Assembly (NCBI GenBank): GCA_025201345.1
Contig: JAIXMG010000010.1
Span: forward strand, 868,001-932,000
From: Thamnidium elegans
Lineage: Eukaryota; Mucoromycota; Mucoromycetes; Mucorales; Mucoraceae
DNA: 64,000 bases
Direction: 5' to 3'
Part shown: positions 32,435 to 44,692 of the stretch, piece after piece
Position numbering within the stretch: the first letter of the stretch is position 1
Layout: the number at the start of each line of letters is the position of its first letter
The notes under the pieces: generated by a model
What the model was told of the DNA's origin: nothing
Database searches by the model: none
Seen by the model: the letters and a program-made list of their open reading frames with translations, nothing else
Position numbers and translations under genes: made by a program

Positions 32435-34623
32435 ATGTCGACAGCTTTTAACAATTCAGTAGATTGGAATCCAAAAATTGACAACAAAAATATGATTGAC
32501 TCTTATCCAATATATCCCGAAGCACCTACAACTGCAACAAACAAACGTGCCCACTATGTACAAGAAGACCCAATAGAGCTTTCACCACCTGCTTCGCCTT
32601 CCATCTTTACACCCAATTTTGCGGATAAAAGGTCATACACCACACCTTATTTAAAGCAAGACATCTTTATTCCTACGCCTACGTTGACTCCAGAGTCATC
32701 TATTATTCGCCACACTCAAGATGATAACCAAGTAGATCAAGTGATTTTAAAGCGACACTCTACGCTTTCTTCTATCAATAGCGAAGAATCAAGTTTACGC
32801 AAGACCTTACAAGAAAGTCCTAGCGTGATTTCATTAGGTCGACATCATACCACGGGTCATACACTAAAATCTGCAAGACAACGTATGGCTGATAAAGAGC
32901 GGTTACAGTTAATGAGACGATCAGAAGAATTCCAAAAGGAATTATCTGCAAGAAGAAAAACATTTAAAAGATTGTCTCGTCTGATGGAACCAGCAGAAGA
33001 AGATCCGGTATTGATGGGTACTCGTATCTCTGAAGGACATCAGAATTATGTATTGATGTATAATATGTTGACTGGTATTCGAATTGCTGTGAGTAGAGTC
33101 ACAGCTAAAGTCGATAGAGCTTTAACGGATGAGGATTTTACAGCTGCTCACAAGTTGGCGTTTGATGTGGTTGGTGATGAGTTGACGCCTGGTGCTAAAT
33201 ATGATTTTAAGTTTAAAGATTATTCCCCCTGGGTATTTAGACACTTGAGAGAAAAGTTTGGTGTTGATCCTGCCGATTATTTGGTAAATAACAAAAACAT
33301 GTATACTTTTTTTGTTATAGCACTCATATTTTTTTTTTAAAAAAAAAAAAGATTTCTTTAACTAGTAAATACATTTTATCTGAACTTGGTTCTCCTGGTA
33401 AAAGTGGTAGTTTCTTTTACTATTCCAAAGACTATAGATTCATTATTAAAACCATACATTATACTGAACACAAGTTTATGAGAAAGATTTTAAAAGAATA
33501 TCACCAGGTAAAAAAAAAAAAAAAAAAAAAAAAAATGTATTCAATTAATCGTTGGTATACTAAATATATATGTGGATATAGCATATTAGTGAAAACGCAA
33601 GTACACTGTTATGTAGATATTACGGTTTGCACAGAGTAAAATTGCCTCACGGTAAAAAAATTCATTTCGTTGTCATGAGTAACGTTTTCCCGCCCAGTAA
33701 AGATATTCATGAAACCTATGATTTAAAGGTACCACATAAAAAATTACGACTGTGACGCAAAATAAATTCTAATGTAATGTATTTTAGGGTTCTACATTAG
33801 GAAGACTTTTACCAGAAGAAGAAATTCTTAAAAACCCTTATGCTGTCATGAAGGACCTGAATTGGGAAAAAAGACAACGTAAACTCAAGTTAGGACCTCA
33901 AAAGAGAAAGATGTTTATTGGTCAACTTGTTCGTGATGTTACTGTAAGTTTTATAGATCATTTGATATCATGCTTTTTTCTTTTTTTTCTAACTTTTTTT
34001 AAAATAGCTTTTGTCACAACTTAATATCATGGATTATAGTCTATTAATTGGTGTACATGATATGATGCGCGGAAATAAGGATAATGTTCGTGACACCACC
34101 TTACAATCGTTCCAACCAAACACAAAATCCATTCAACGTAGAGAAACTTTAATGAAACGTAGATCAAGTAAAGCACAAGTAGTTCGTAAAGCAATTGCAG
34201 CTGCCAATCCAGATAAATTAGACGTTTCTAAATTACCAGAAGAAACACAAGAGTAAGTTTTTTTTTTTTTGTTATTTATTTATTTATACTGATATATATA
34301 TTTTTTTTTTATGTAGACGTCGTAATTGTGTATTCTATGCAGACGAAGGTGGTCTTCAAGGTACAGATGAGCTCGACAGACCGATACCTGTACTTTACTC
34401 ACTGGGTATTATTGATATCTTGACTCCATATGATATCAAGAAGAAATCAGAACATTATTATAAATCTCTTACTCAAGATAAAAACGCCATTTCGTCTGTA
34501 AAACCTTCTCAATATGGTAGACGGTTTTTGGAATTTATGGCTTGTGCTGTACTTGAACACAATGAAGATATTCCACATGAGTACAAGATCAAAAATCGTA
34601 CCAAACATTTCTTCAAAAACTAA
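32435..34623 (+). CDS. MSS4: phosphatidylinositol-4-phosphate 5-kinase, Mss4 type
   Basis: Six exons (32435-33283, 33352-33507, 33582-33728, 33788-33943, 34008-34252, 34317-34623) give 619 aa. The first ~170 residues are a disordered Ser/Pro/Thr region. The kinase starts near [17 protein letters not shown]; the nucleotide loop is [13 protein letters not shown] with the catalytic Lys in FIIKTI; further motifs are [24 protein letters not shown] and [18 protein letters not shown] (activation segment). It phosphorylates PI4P to PI(4,5)P2 at the plasma membrane, controlling actin and endocytosis. It works directly downstream of the Stt4-Ypp1 complex whose scaffold is encoded at 14644. A basic insert ([12 protein letters not shown]) lies between core motifs. 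Confidence 0.95.
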
Positions 34624-35241
34624 AACAAATATATCCCCTTCATCACAACTATTCTGCCATATACATATACATTCATCTTTTCTTTAACTATTTCCTTATA
34701 GACTTTCAAAATAAAACATTTGTTTCATAAAATTTTGCTTAGCCTACATAAAACGGCATGTTAGTGATCAGGAGAACTAGACATGTGGCACAAAAGTAGA
34801 GCTTCTTTTTTTTCAAATTATGACAACATTTTACTATCGTATAAATCATACTTGGCACTGTTTTTTTTTATTAGTTAACAATAGTGGCACCCTTTTTATA
34901 TCTCTGTATTTTAGGGCACGTTTATTCTATAAGAAACGTATTTAAACAAATGGAAGTCAATCAGTGAGAGGGAAGGGAATGCTCACATAAAAATAAAAAG
35001 ATTTGTTACCTTGTAATTTAAAAAACGCAATAACTATCAATGTTATACTCTCGTCTACAAGTTTGATTCTTGACAATGGAGGATAATACAGTGTATTAGT
35101 CTTAATTGATACGGTTGAGGTTTTTTTTTTAAAAAAAAAGAGGGGTTTTTTCCCCTTGGTGCATAAATAAGTAAAAGGCGGGAATTATTTTATTTTAGAT
35201 ATATATATATATATGTGTGTATATGTTTTTCTGTATGTGCA
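34624..35241. other. intergenic region between convergent genes
   Basis: About 620 bp separating the stop codons of PIP5K and the Lsb3-like gene. AT-rich, no ORF except a TA-repeat translation. Confidence 0.5.
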
Positions 35242-37014
35242 CTACTGTAATTGAACATAATTTGCAGGAAACTAAAGAAATAATACCATTAGAATCTTTT
35301 GTTTTCTCTCCACTACAAAAAAAAAATACTTACAATGCCTTGTTGACCATTCACTTTACCTGTCCACCAATCATCTTGGCTATCCGTCTTTTGTACGATT
35401 GTAATCACATCACCTTCTTGGAAACTTAAATCACCTTGTTGTTGTCCATCAAATGCATAGAGTGCCTTTGCAGTTTGCTCTCCTGGTTTTCTACTTGGTG
35501 GAGGTGGAGGTGGAGCTCTTTTAGCTGCTGCTTGACTAGCATAATTATTTCCAGGTGGTTGGTATTGATTTGAATATGCTGGGGATGCTTGATTGCTATA
35601 AGCAGGTGATGCATTACTGACAGGTGGTGAATAACTAGGTGTATTGTTATACTGATTGACAGGTTGCTTAACATCTTTATTATACCCACCACTACCACCA
35701 TAAGATGCTGGTGCAGTTGGTGTAGGCTGGTAACTATTAGGCGTAGACTGGTAATTAGGTGGAGAAGGTGGATTATAAGGTTGTTGTTGAATAGCTAATG
35801 GAGCTCCATACCCGCCAATTTGTCTTAAGGGAGGCGGTTGTTTTAATGTACCAGGTGCAGAGATATGTGTACTCTTAAAGGTACCACCACCAATACGTCC
35901 AATGGATCTGGTACCGTCTGCTCCAGGTGAATAAGTTTGAGTCCCTAATGTATGGAATTTAGCGTTTAAGGCTCTGTACAATGCATCGGCTTCTGGTGGT
36001 GGTGGAATTGCTCCACTTAAAAGTTGTTTAGCCGTCACTCTTTGGCCGTAGAATTTCTCGTTGGCGTCTCCACGGGTTACGACTACGGATCCTTCTAATG
36101 ATACACCTGCAAATAATCCTCGTGTCTTACTGTATGAGTAAATGGCTGCAATGTGCTTTAAACTGGCACTACCAGATGCTTCTGCATTACGACCAATGGG
36201 TCCAGCAGCAACTAATTTTTTTTTTATAAGTATACGCACATTCTCTCTTTATATATATATATATATATATATTTATTTTACCTGATACGTTGCCACCTAA
36301 TGTGACATTACCACCTTGACTAAAAGTCTTTACTGCTTCTTTAGTATTTAAAACAAGTACAAAATCTGTCAATTCGGCGCCTGTCATTTTTTTTTTTTTT
36401 TTTTTTTTTTTTTGTGTTAGTAGACATGCACAATTCTATACCGCTCGTACACACTTACCAATTTGACCACCAGCACCAATACCACCAGTACCAATACATG
36501 ATGGTGCACTCCAACCACCTTCTGGAAGTCTTTTTTTAAAAAAATGTATTAGAAATTCTCTTTTTACTTACCCCAAAAAAAGGTTTACGAGTACTTACTT
36601 TGCAACTACAATACCGCTACCTGCTCTTCCAGAAAACAAAAAACCGGCTTTAAGGACTGTATAGATAGCCAATCCTTGAGCTTTTTCAATTATTCCAGCA
36701 GGAATAAGTTTATCCATTCCTTGACCAGGATCTTTTTTTTTTGTTGTTGTTGTTAGTTTTCATTGATTATATCCTATATATATATATATATATATATCTT
36801 TAGACGCAAACTTACCGACAAAACTGTTTAGAATTTTAGCGGCTTTTTTACATTCACCTTTTACCAAGAAAAGAGTTAGTTTTTTTTATTTCGTTTCGCC
36901 AAGCTTTTAAAAAAAGGTCATATGAACTTCTTTTTTTTTACCTGCTAAACTAGTTGGTATAGGAGAATTCATGGCAGAAGATATGTTGGAGGTGAAGCTA
37001 TTAAGTTTTTTCAT
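35242..37014 (-). CDS. LSB3: Lsb3/Ysc84-like SYLF + SH3 actin-patch protein
   Basis: Exons 37014-36942, 36857-36816, 36731-36599, 36529-36459, 36380-36282, 36211-35334 and 35271-35242 give 441 aa. The SYLF domain spans about residues 10-220 (GMDKLIPAGIIEKAQGLAIY, GFLFSGRAGSGIVVAK, GWSAPSCIGTGGIGAGGQIG, RGLFAGVSLEGS). A Pro/Tyr/Gln-rich linker with repeated SPAYSNQ leads to an SH3 domain (AKALYAFDGQQQGDLSFQEG, DDWWTGKVNG) whose last strand FPANYVQLQ comes from a 30-bp final exon. In yeast Lsb3/Ysc84 the SYLF region binds lipids and bundles actin at endocytic sites, and the SH3 binds Las17/WASP. Domain order and length match. Confidence 0.95.
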
Positions 37015-38024
37015 TGTTGAGTTTAGTTTTTTATAATGAAGTAATAAAAAGAAGAAAAATAGAAAAAAAGATTCATTGTCTGATGGAAAAAAAAAAGGGA
37101 AATTTAATACTAGCTCAGCACACACACACACGCGGGCGGAGGGGAACATCATGTCTTTCAATTGGTTGAGATATAAGTACGCCGTAGTACCCGAACGAGC
37201 ATACTTTTTACTAATGACGTAAAAGTGTTTGTATTATTTTGTTTGCGTACGCTAAAAACTGCAATTGATCGTCAAAGTAGGTTAAAAGATAATATCAGCT
37301 CTCAAAACTATAAAAAAAAAAGTACATGTACCAAGAAATATATATATAAATATATATATTAGTGGTGCTTTAAAATGAATAAGCGCGAGGTATGTGTAAC
37401 ACTTTTTTGATAAATGCATCTTTAGTTATAAACGAATGATAGAATTAAGGAAAGAGATAAATAGAAAAGGAGCACTGTAAATGCAATGTCATTATGCTGT
37501 AATGTGATATATAAAAAAAAAGGGATAAAGAAAGAACGTGCAAAAGTACCTTAAGTTTGGATGTTTGTTAAACTCGACTAAAAATTTATACGCTCAGAAA
37601 AAAAAAGCTCCGTATCTTCTCGCAATAAGGAACCGCCCTGCTTAACTTTTTTTTTTTTTAAATGTTGTTAATCCTCTTTAAACTTTGTTTAGCTATTGAT
37701 GATTATATTTTAAAGGTGTGAAAACTTACAAAAAAAAATCTCCCCGCTTAAATTTAAGGTTTTGTCTCATTCTAATCCAGACTTACTTTGGCAACATAAT
37801 TCCCTTCTGCTAGTTCTGGCATGAGTGCTTTAATTATGGTATTGGTAACGATATCATCATTTAATATTGCTTTACTGTTCAAATCAGTCCCAGGTCGATT
37901 GATATAAATGAGTGACTTTTCAAGGTAAGAGACTATGTATTTTGTTTTTTAAAAAAAAAACTTAAATGATTTTCTAAGATATTTTCTTTTGTTTTGGTAA
38001 TTTCTTGTATGAAACAAGTACTTT
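37015..38024. other. promoter side of Lsb3 gene and a decayed coding trace
   Basis: At 37783-37926 a minus-strand frame reads like protein (YINRPGTDLNSKAILNDD, IIKALMPELAEGNYVAKV) and ends in TAG, but no start, splice site or family could be found. The remainder is AT-rich without genes. Confidence 0.35.
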
Positions 38025-38185
38025 CATAAAAATGATTAAATGGATTGCATATCAGCCTACTAATTATTTATTCTATCTTTTTTTTTTAATAAATCACTTT
38101 TCTTTCTTTTGTACATCTTTCTTTTATGTTCATACAAAATGATACTATTCTTCTTAAAGCAACCCCCGTGCATCCACTCTCAAAT
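38025..38185. repeat. dispersed repeat, copy 2
   Basis: Same block order as 18265-18460: ATAAAAATGATTAAAT, a T tract, AATAAATCACTTTTCTTT, then CTATTCTTCTTAAAG. It is immediately followed by the 18S rDNA fragment. Confidence 0.5.
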
Positions 38186-38254
38186 GGAATTACCGCGGCT
38201 GCTGGCACCAGACTTGCCCTCCAATTGATCCTCGTTAAGAGATTTAAATTGTAC
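38186..38254 (-). rRNA. 69-bp fragment of 18S rDNA
   Basis: The minus strand reads as 18S rRNA around the 530 loop: it includes CTTAACGAGGATCAATTGG, AGGGCAAGTCTGGTGCCAGC and AGCCGCGGTAATTCC, the universally conserved block, with flanking bases typical of Mucorales 18S. The match stops abruptly on both sides. It is far too short to be a gene; it is an rDNA-derived insertion. Confidence 0.85.
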
Positions 38255-38640
38255 AACTTGGTTTTTTTTTTCTCCCTCATTAATTTCAAAACCATGTACA
38301 AAGGATTTAATGATATTTTTTCATAACGTCAATGTGTTAAATATATGACTATTTTATAACGCTTAATTTATAGAATTAACTTTCTACGTAAAAAACACGA
38401 AACTACCAAATTTTAATAGTTTCGTCTTAAATAATAAGACACGTATTGTACGTTGGTCTGAACGCGCCAACACAATGTCGCCAAGACGTTTATATACCCT
38501 TTGGTCTGGGAGATATATAAAAAGACTTGATAAACTACGTGAAGACCTGCCAATTGAGTATGTAGCTATATTCTGCTGATTTAAGCGTTTGGAATTACCG
38601 TATTTTAACTTCTGACAACTGGTTCAATTAGTCTTTCGCA

Positions 38641-38697
38641 CCTATACCCAAATTTGACGATCGATTTGTACGTCAGAACCGTTACGAGCCTCCACCG
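38641..38697 (+). repeat. 57-bp copy of part of the ORF at 20619
   Basis: Matches 21168-21225 with three substitutions and stops sharply at both ends (after CCACCGG). It encodes PIPKFDDRFVRQNRYEPPP. A preceding short ORF (38475-38579, MSPRRLYTLWSGRY) may be part of the same relic. Confidence 0.75.
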
Positions 38698-38800
38698 GTA
38701 AGAAAAAATTACCTACACATATATTTATATATATACTTGTCGAATCTGATATCGAAAGATCATATTTCTCAAATAGAGAATACTTCTTGATGCTGCTGAA

Positions 38801-40225
38801 GTGTCAAGTTTAAAGATTATCACTAGGCATATTGAAAACTCAGGGAATAGCATCGTATCAACTTCTGATGAAAGCGATTTTGATCAGAGTTCCGAAAGCC
38901 TAAATACTACAAGCCCTGTGTCCACTGAAAATACATTTGATTACGATTATCTAGATGCGATTTCCATTTTTCTATACTCTTTATATTACAAAAAGGTAAC
39001 TTATAACTCTAAAGTCGCTATTTTATTTTACCGACGCAGATGTCTCAAGTAACACAAACTTCTGATAAAAGCATAAATACCATCTTTTTCTTTTGAATAA
39101 ACTTAACTACCGTATGCTTAAAATATCTTAGTATTCACTTGTTGGTCTTTATATATCCCTTTCTTATCTTTCATTATATAACTACCATCTGTATTAATTT
39201 ACATTTCCTAGTTATCTTTCTAAAGATTCGTTGCTGATATATTATTCAAACAGTCTAAAACTATTATTTTAAATAAATGAAAAGTTGTCTATAGTATATT
39301 GGTATATACACGAAATACCATTTATACAGGACAGCACTAAAAACACAGTAGTATATGTAGTTATATTTCAGGCTATAATTAAGCATCCTTCGCCCGAGCA
39401 ATTTAGTGTTTATTTTGAAGCACGTTTCTCTAAATTTGCCATCAAACCAGAAACGTTTCTTGGCATGATAAAGTATTTTCCTGCTGATCAGCGAGAACAG
39501 GAAATTTTTGCTCTGCTTTTTAATATGTTATACAGTTAGGTTTTATTGTCGAAGACCCTTAGGAAATGCTTGGTATGATTAATGACTCTACTTCTCCGTC
39601 AAGATAGGTATATCCTCTATTAACTACTCACGATGATGATAACGATGATTTAAAAGAAATTCAAAAATCATAAAGATGAATACATATGTCTTTGATGCTT
39701 ATTCGATCTTAAAGGAGTTTTCCAAGGAAAATTTGATTGAAAAACGGTCAGTTGTATAAAAAAACAAACAAATTTTAACGGTATCTCAGTACTGCCTGTT
39801 GATTGAACAGTATAAACTTGATCCTTGTGTTAATGATATTTTTTTAGTGCAATCGCAAATAGCTGTTACATAGACGTCATATTAAAGCACTGTGTTAATA
39901 GAAAATATCGATTGTTCTAGGGTGCATTCAATGATATCTTAGTCCAATAGGATAAAAAGCACACAATGGATTTGGAAGAGAAAATGAGTTTCACTTTTTA
40001 TGCTTTAAATTTAATCAGAAACTTTGGAGTATTCCTAACTGTATGCGAAACTCACTATCTGCAGAAAAAACCTTTGTTGGTAAAAAAAAAGTATTCAAAG
40101 AAGAGCTTAAATCGGTCGCTTTTTACCAGGCCGTAGTCCTCGAGAAAAAATTCCGTTGCGATTCTCAAGATTTATGCAAGTTGATAGATATACTTTATGC
40201 CATTTTTTTTTACTGTCTGTCATAA
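38801..40225 (+). pseudogene. degenerate coding region, unknown
   Basis: Several disconnected plus-strand frames look like real protein: 38801-39052 (LKIITRHIENSGNSIVSTSD), 39372-39539 after a possible acceptor (AIIKHPSPEQFSVYFEARFS, AIKPETFLGMIKYF), and 40043-40225 (KEELKSVAFYQAVVLEKKF). Stops and frameshifts between them prevent one gene model. No domain recognised; probably a dead element or gene copy. Confidence 0.35.
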
Positions 40226-41614
40226 ACTCATTGATAACAAAAACTATCTTGTCTGTATTGATATTTAATTTAAACAGCAATAAATAGAAGAATAAAAACT
40301 TCCTGCTACTTATTTCCTGTCTCTTTTTATTATATTCTATTATTTTGTCTGTTTCATTTTCATTTCACTTGACATAAATAGACCTGTGGAATTTGACTTC
40401 AAATGATAATGTAAAAATAAACTTAAAAAACTCTTTAAACTAAAATTACACGGCCTTCTTATATCTTGAATATTCTAACTTATAATTTAAAAAGCTATCT
40501 TTTCCAATAGGTTTAAATCATCTATTTACCCGATCCTATCTGCTTTTGAATAATGGGGTTCTACTCGCAAGGGTTGACTCCCTTCTATCCACTGATCTAT
40601 TCTAATCGATTAAATAGCGACCTTGTTGTCATTTTTAGTTTTAAGGGGATATGATAGTTGTGGTGCATTATCAAATGAACAAAATTGTTCTATGCTGATC
40701 ATGGTTGTTCTTTACTTCATCTAACGTAGCTAATCATAAATCAAATACAGTGAACCATTTTAATTATTTGTTAATATGGTTGAGTTCCTTTTTATTTCTC
40801 GATCTTTTATCTACTGATCATTGTTTAGAATCCAGTTACATCGCATTTTAATATAGTTGAGTTCCTTTGGTTTATTGTTAATTGTTAATTATAGCATATT
40901 TTATATGTTACATCATTAAGACGATTTTTATTAGTTATTTGTTTAAAAGTGTATGTCACAAATTCAACAGGACCATTCATTAACAGACATGAAAGCTACA
41001 ACGAGTGAAATACTTTAAATGATATTTTGCGATCGCAAACACATACAGGGCGCAAGAAACTCCACCACCAACCACGATACCGAACTAACGTTACTTATAA
41101 CAATACATATACATGCAACGCAATGTATACTTTTCATTACTTTCACTCGGGGCAGACTCATAAAGATATCCTACTACCAGGGTGCGACGCAATCCCAATA
41201 GAATCCCTTGAATTCGTCAAACTATTATTAAGTAAATATAAAGTAGTTACTGTACTGGCATTTTAAAACAACATAAAAAGCTCAACTTATATACCGAATT
41301 ACTCGCTAATTTTACTTAATAACATATGCTACTCATAAAATCCATACATGTGCTACGCAATCCGAACTGGTTCTCTTGATGTTTAAAAACTACAGTACAA
41401 AAAATGAGCACAGAAAAATTAGCTAAAGTGTTCATTTATATAAAAAAAACCCTCTTTCTTTCTCATCCTCTCCATGAAAAGAAAAAGTCATAGACATTCC
41501 TTATAAGCTTGAAATACTTTTATTTATAAAAAAAAACTATTATACAGGTTGAACCAACAAAAGAAAAAAAGTAATTTCTCTTTTTATGTTATTTTAAATA
41601 TTGGTATTTTGAAT
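40226..41614. other. AT-rich DNA, no gene recognised
   Basis: Includes overlapping short ORFs at 41019-41266 that cannot be extended. The repeated phrase GTTGAGTTCCTTT (40770 and 40857) marks a small local duplication. Confidence 0.4.
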
Positions 41615-43101
41615 TTAAAGCTTGGCATTAACAGCCATAAGGTCACCCTTTGCCTTTTGCTCCTTGATCTTTGCAGAGATCTCAGCAGCACGACGAAGTT
41701 CAACCTTACCAATTTGAGCTTGATGGACAGCATCAGGACCATCAGCATATCTTAAAGTACGAGCAGAAGCATAGAAGTGGGCTAAAGGAGTATCTTGAGA
41801 GATACCAGCAGCACCATGAGCTTGCATAGAACGATCCAAGACATTAAGCAACATGTTGGGAGCAACAATCTTTGCCATACCGATTTCCTTCATAGCGCCC
41901 TTAGCCTTAGCGAGATCGATCTTACGAGCAGCACTTAAGACCAAGAAACGACACTGATCGATTTCAATACGGGAAGTAGCGATATCGGTAACGATGGTAC
42001 CATGCTCAGCCAATGTCTTACCGAAAGTACGACGGTTAGGATCAGTAACACGGTTGATCATTAACTCTAAACCACGTTCAGCCATACCGATACAACGCAT
42101 ACAATGATGAATACGACCAGGTCCAAGACGACCTTGAATGACCTCAAAACCACGACCTTCACCCAAAATAATGTTTTCAACTGGAACGCGAACATCCTTA
42201 AAGATAATTTCACAATGTCCTTCAGGTGCATCATCATATCCAAATACCTTCATGGGGCGAACAACTGTGATACCGGGTGCATTGGCTGGAATAATAACAA
42301 TTGATTGTTGACGATGAGGGTTCTTGTTATCGGGATCGGTCTTACCCATCAAAAGGTAAACGGCACATCGAGGATCACCAGCTCCAGAAATCCACCACTT
42401 TAAACCGTTGACAACATATTCGTTACCTTCGCGACGGATCGCAGTTTCAATGTTGGTTGCATCAGAAGAAGCAACTCTTGGCTCGGTCATGGCAAAAGCA
42501 GATCGAATCTTACCGTCAAGAAGAGGCTTAAGCCATTTTTCTTTTTGAGCAGGAGTACCATACTTTGCGAATACCTCTATAATAGCATTGTTAATACATG
42601 CATACAGATATTAATCGCATTCACTTACCCATATTTCCAGTATCAGGAGCAGAACAATTCATAGCTTCAGGAGCTAATTTAGGACTACGACCAGTAACTT
42701 CGGCAATTAAAGAGTATTCAAGGTTAGTTAAACCAGGTCCTTCGGGATAGTCTTGATTTAAGAATAAGTTCCAAAGTCCTAAAGCTCTAGCCTTTACTTT
42801 AAGTTCTTCTAATACAGCAGGAATAATCTAAAATGAAAAATAAAAACGGTTTAAATATATTATATAAAGTTTTTATTGAGTTTTTTTTTTTTTTACCTTC
42901 CATCTGTTTTCGTTTTGACCCATTTGAAGTTCAAAAGTCTTTTCGGCAGGAATACATTCATTCTATACTTGAAACGTGTTAATATTTTTTTTTTCTTTCT
43001 AAAAAGATATATCGTACCTCAACAAAGTCCTTAGCCTTGGCGTAAAGGTCTTGAAACTTGGGAGAAAGCGAAGTGATATCAATAAGAGATTGAGTAGCCA
43101 T
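41615..43101 (-). CDS. acyl-CoA dehydrogenase with peroxisomal targeting signal
   Basis: Exons 43101-43018, 42962-42897, 42827-42629 and 42576-41615 give 436 aa. Family motifs: [39 protein letters not shown] (flavin-binding region), [59 protein letters not shown] and the C-terminal helix region [20 protein letters not shown]. It resembles the ACAD10/11-like bacterial-type branch, oxidising acyl-CoA to enoyl-CoA with FAD. The protein ends in NAKL; AKL is a canonical PTS1, and no N-terminal mitochondrial presequence is seen, so a peroxisomal location is inferred. The chain-length preference is unknown. Confidence 0.93.
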
Positions 43102-44154
43102 TTTTTTTATATATGTATAAGAAAAAGAAGGTGAGAAAAATGAAACTTAAATAAGAAAAAAAAAAAAAAAAGACCTGGTAATACAGCTTACACTATTATT
43201 TTTGAGTCTGAGTAATTTTTCTACCCCGCATAAAAACCAAATTGAATTGCATTACTCATCATTTTTCCACTGTATTTTCTTTTGCAGTTATTTTTTTGCA
43301 TTAAAAATGTCATACCATCTTAAATCGTATTTGGCTTATTTTTTTCTTAATAAAGTAACTGGTGCACATATCAGTTTAGTCAGCTTCAATACAACGTTGT
43401 TTTTTTCTGCAGTGATAATATAATCCTTTATTTTCGGCTTTTTTTGGTACCAAAAAAAGAATAGGTAAAAAAAAAAAAAGAGAGCTGTTTTTCCAACTCC
43501 AGTAAAAATTCAGGGGTTCACTCTCCAGCCAGGTAAATTATAAGATATGGGAAAGTGGAAGAAGAATATTTTATTTGAAGTGTTCGGATCAACTTTGTGA
43601 AAGGGGAGGTTAGGACGATGGATTTCACCACTGAATACAAAATATAACTTTACCGAATGATAACGTGGTCGATACAATTCAGTACAAGCGTAGAGGGGAC
43701 GAAATGCGGGCTAACAAAATCAGAAAAGTAAAATCACCTCAAAACAGTATTAAGCGCTGGGGTCTTTGCTTTTCCGACTTGGACATGTTTGTTACTTCTT
43801 TGTGTTACAGAGAAACCTCGACGTAATTCAGATGACAACAATGCAACTTAGTGGCGCATAAAGACAGTGCACAGCTGAACTTTATACTTCCCACTCCAGC
43901 ACCAACATATGATGACCAGGCTTTCTCCGAACGTATCGGCAGGACACATCCAAGTGTAATAACCATGTACTTGACAAAAATACAGCTACATAATATGAGT
44001 ATTAAGTTTCAAAAACAATAAAGTATTTACCTTAATAGCAATAAGACTAACGAGCGTATCACAGACCAATTTGATTAGAATCAGGAAAATTCAAGTATTA
44101 CAATATAAAACAAGGACTGAGTTAGTCTTGGATTCAAACAAATCTTTGTTAGTA
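43102..44154. other. intergenic DNA with no clear gene
   Basis: Promoter side of the acyl-CoA dehydrogenase gene, then mixed-composition sequence with many stops; 43500-43960 is less AT-rich than its surroundings and may be old element DNA. Confidence 0.35.
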
Positions 44155-44395
44155 TGATGATGATTAAATAAATACTTTTTATCATGATTAAATTAACCTA
44201 TTTATTTCATCCTTTTTTTTTAACAATGAATTTATATACAAGCAAGTATCTTATATATAATCAAATGTCTAAGTATTTCAAAAGGGACTTCCTTACGATA
44301 TGGTGGTGTCGATGCAAGAACTTCTCTAAATTGGCACTTGTGGTGTACGTAATTAAAAAAAAAACCTGTTATTTGTTGAATATGAATTAGGTACA
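44155..44395. repeat. truncated copy of the inverted-repeat element at 61843
   Basis: Closely similar to 61985-62215: shared blocks include GATGATTAAATAAAT, ACCTATTTATT, TTTAACAATGAATT, ATGTCTAA and ATATGGTGGTGT, then CTAAATTGGCACT. It lacks a clear left inverted repeat and the last bases of the right one. Confidence 0.7.
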
Positions 44396-44426
44396 GCGAG
44401 ACTGCCTATGAGTTAAAATTAAAGTA

Positions 44427-44692
44427 CAGTGAGAACGGTAAATTTTGTCACAATAAGTTAAATCAAATTGACCTAAAAATGACATGTACTTTTTGATTTA
44501 AAAACAATCAGAAAGGGGTTTTTTTTTTTTAGAATTTCAACAGTTATGGCATATGGCATTAGGTCAATTTAATTTAACTTATTGTGACAATCATTTTTGG
44601 CTTAGTGCCATTAATTTTTTGGAAAGCGACATTTATTTTTTGATTACGAACATTTAATTTTCTCAAAGTGACAAAATTTACCGTTCTCACTG
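44427..44692. mobile_element. 266-bp mariner-type MITE flanked by TA
   Basis: Left end CAGTGAGAACGGTAAATTTT (preceded by TA at 44425-44426) and right end its exact reverse complement (followed by TA at 44693-44694). A second inverted pair lies inside: 44448-44480 against 44556-44587 (GTCACAATAAGTTAAAT). The CAGT ends and TA target duplication are those of Tc1/mariner elements. There is no coding capacity. The right arm carries about 80 extra bases between the inner and outer repeats. Confidence 0.85.

Noticed and set aside
41019..41266. Overlapping short plus-strand ORFs
   Set aside because: No domain, no splice support and overlapping frames; treated as chance.
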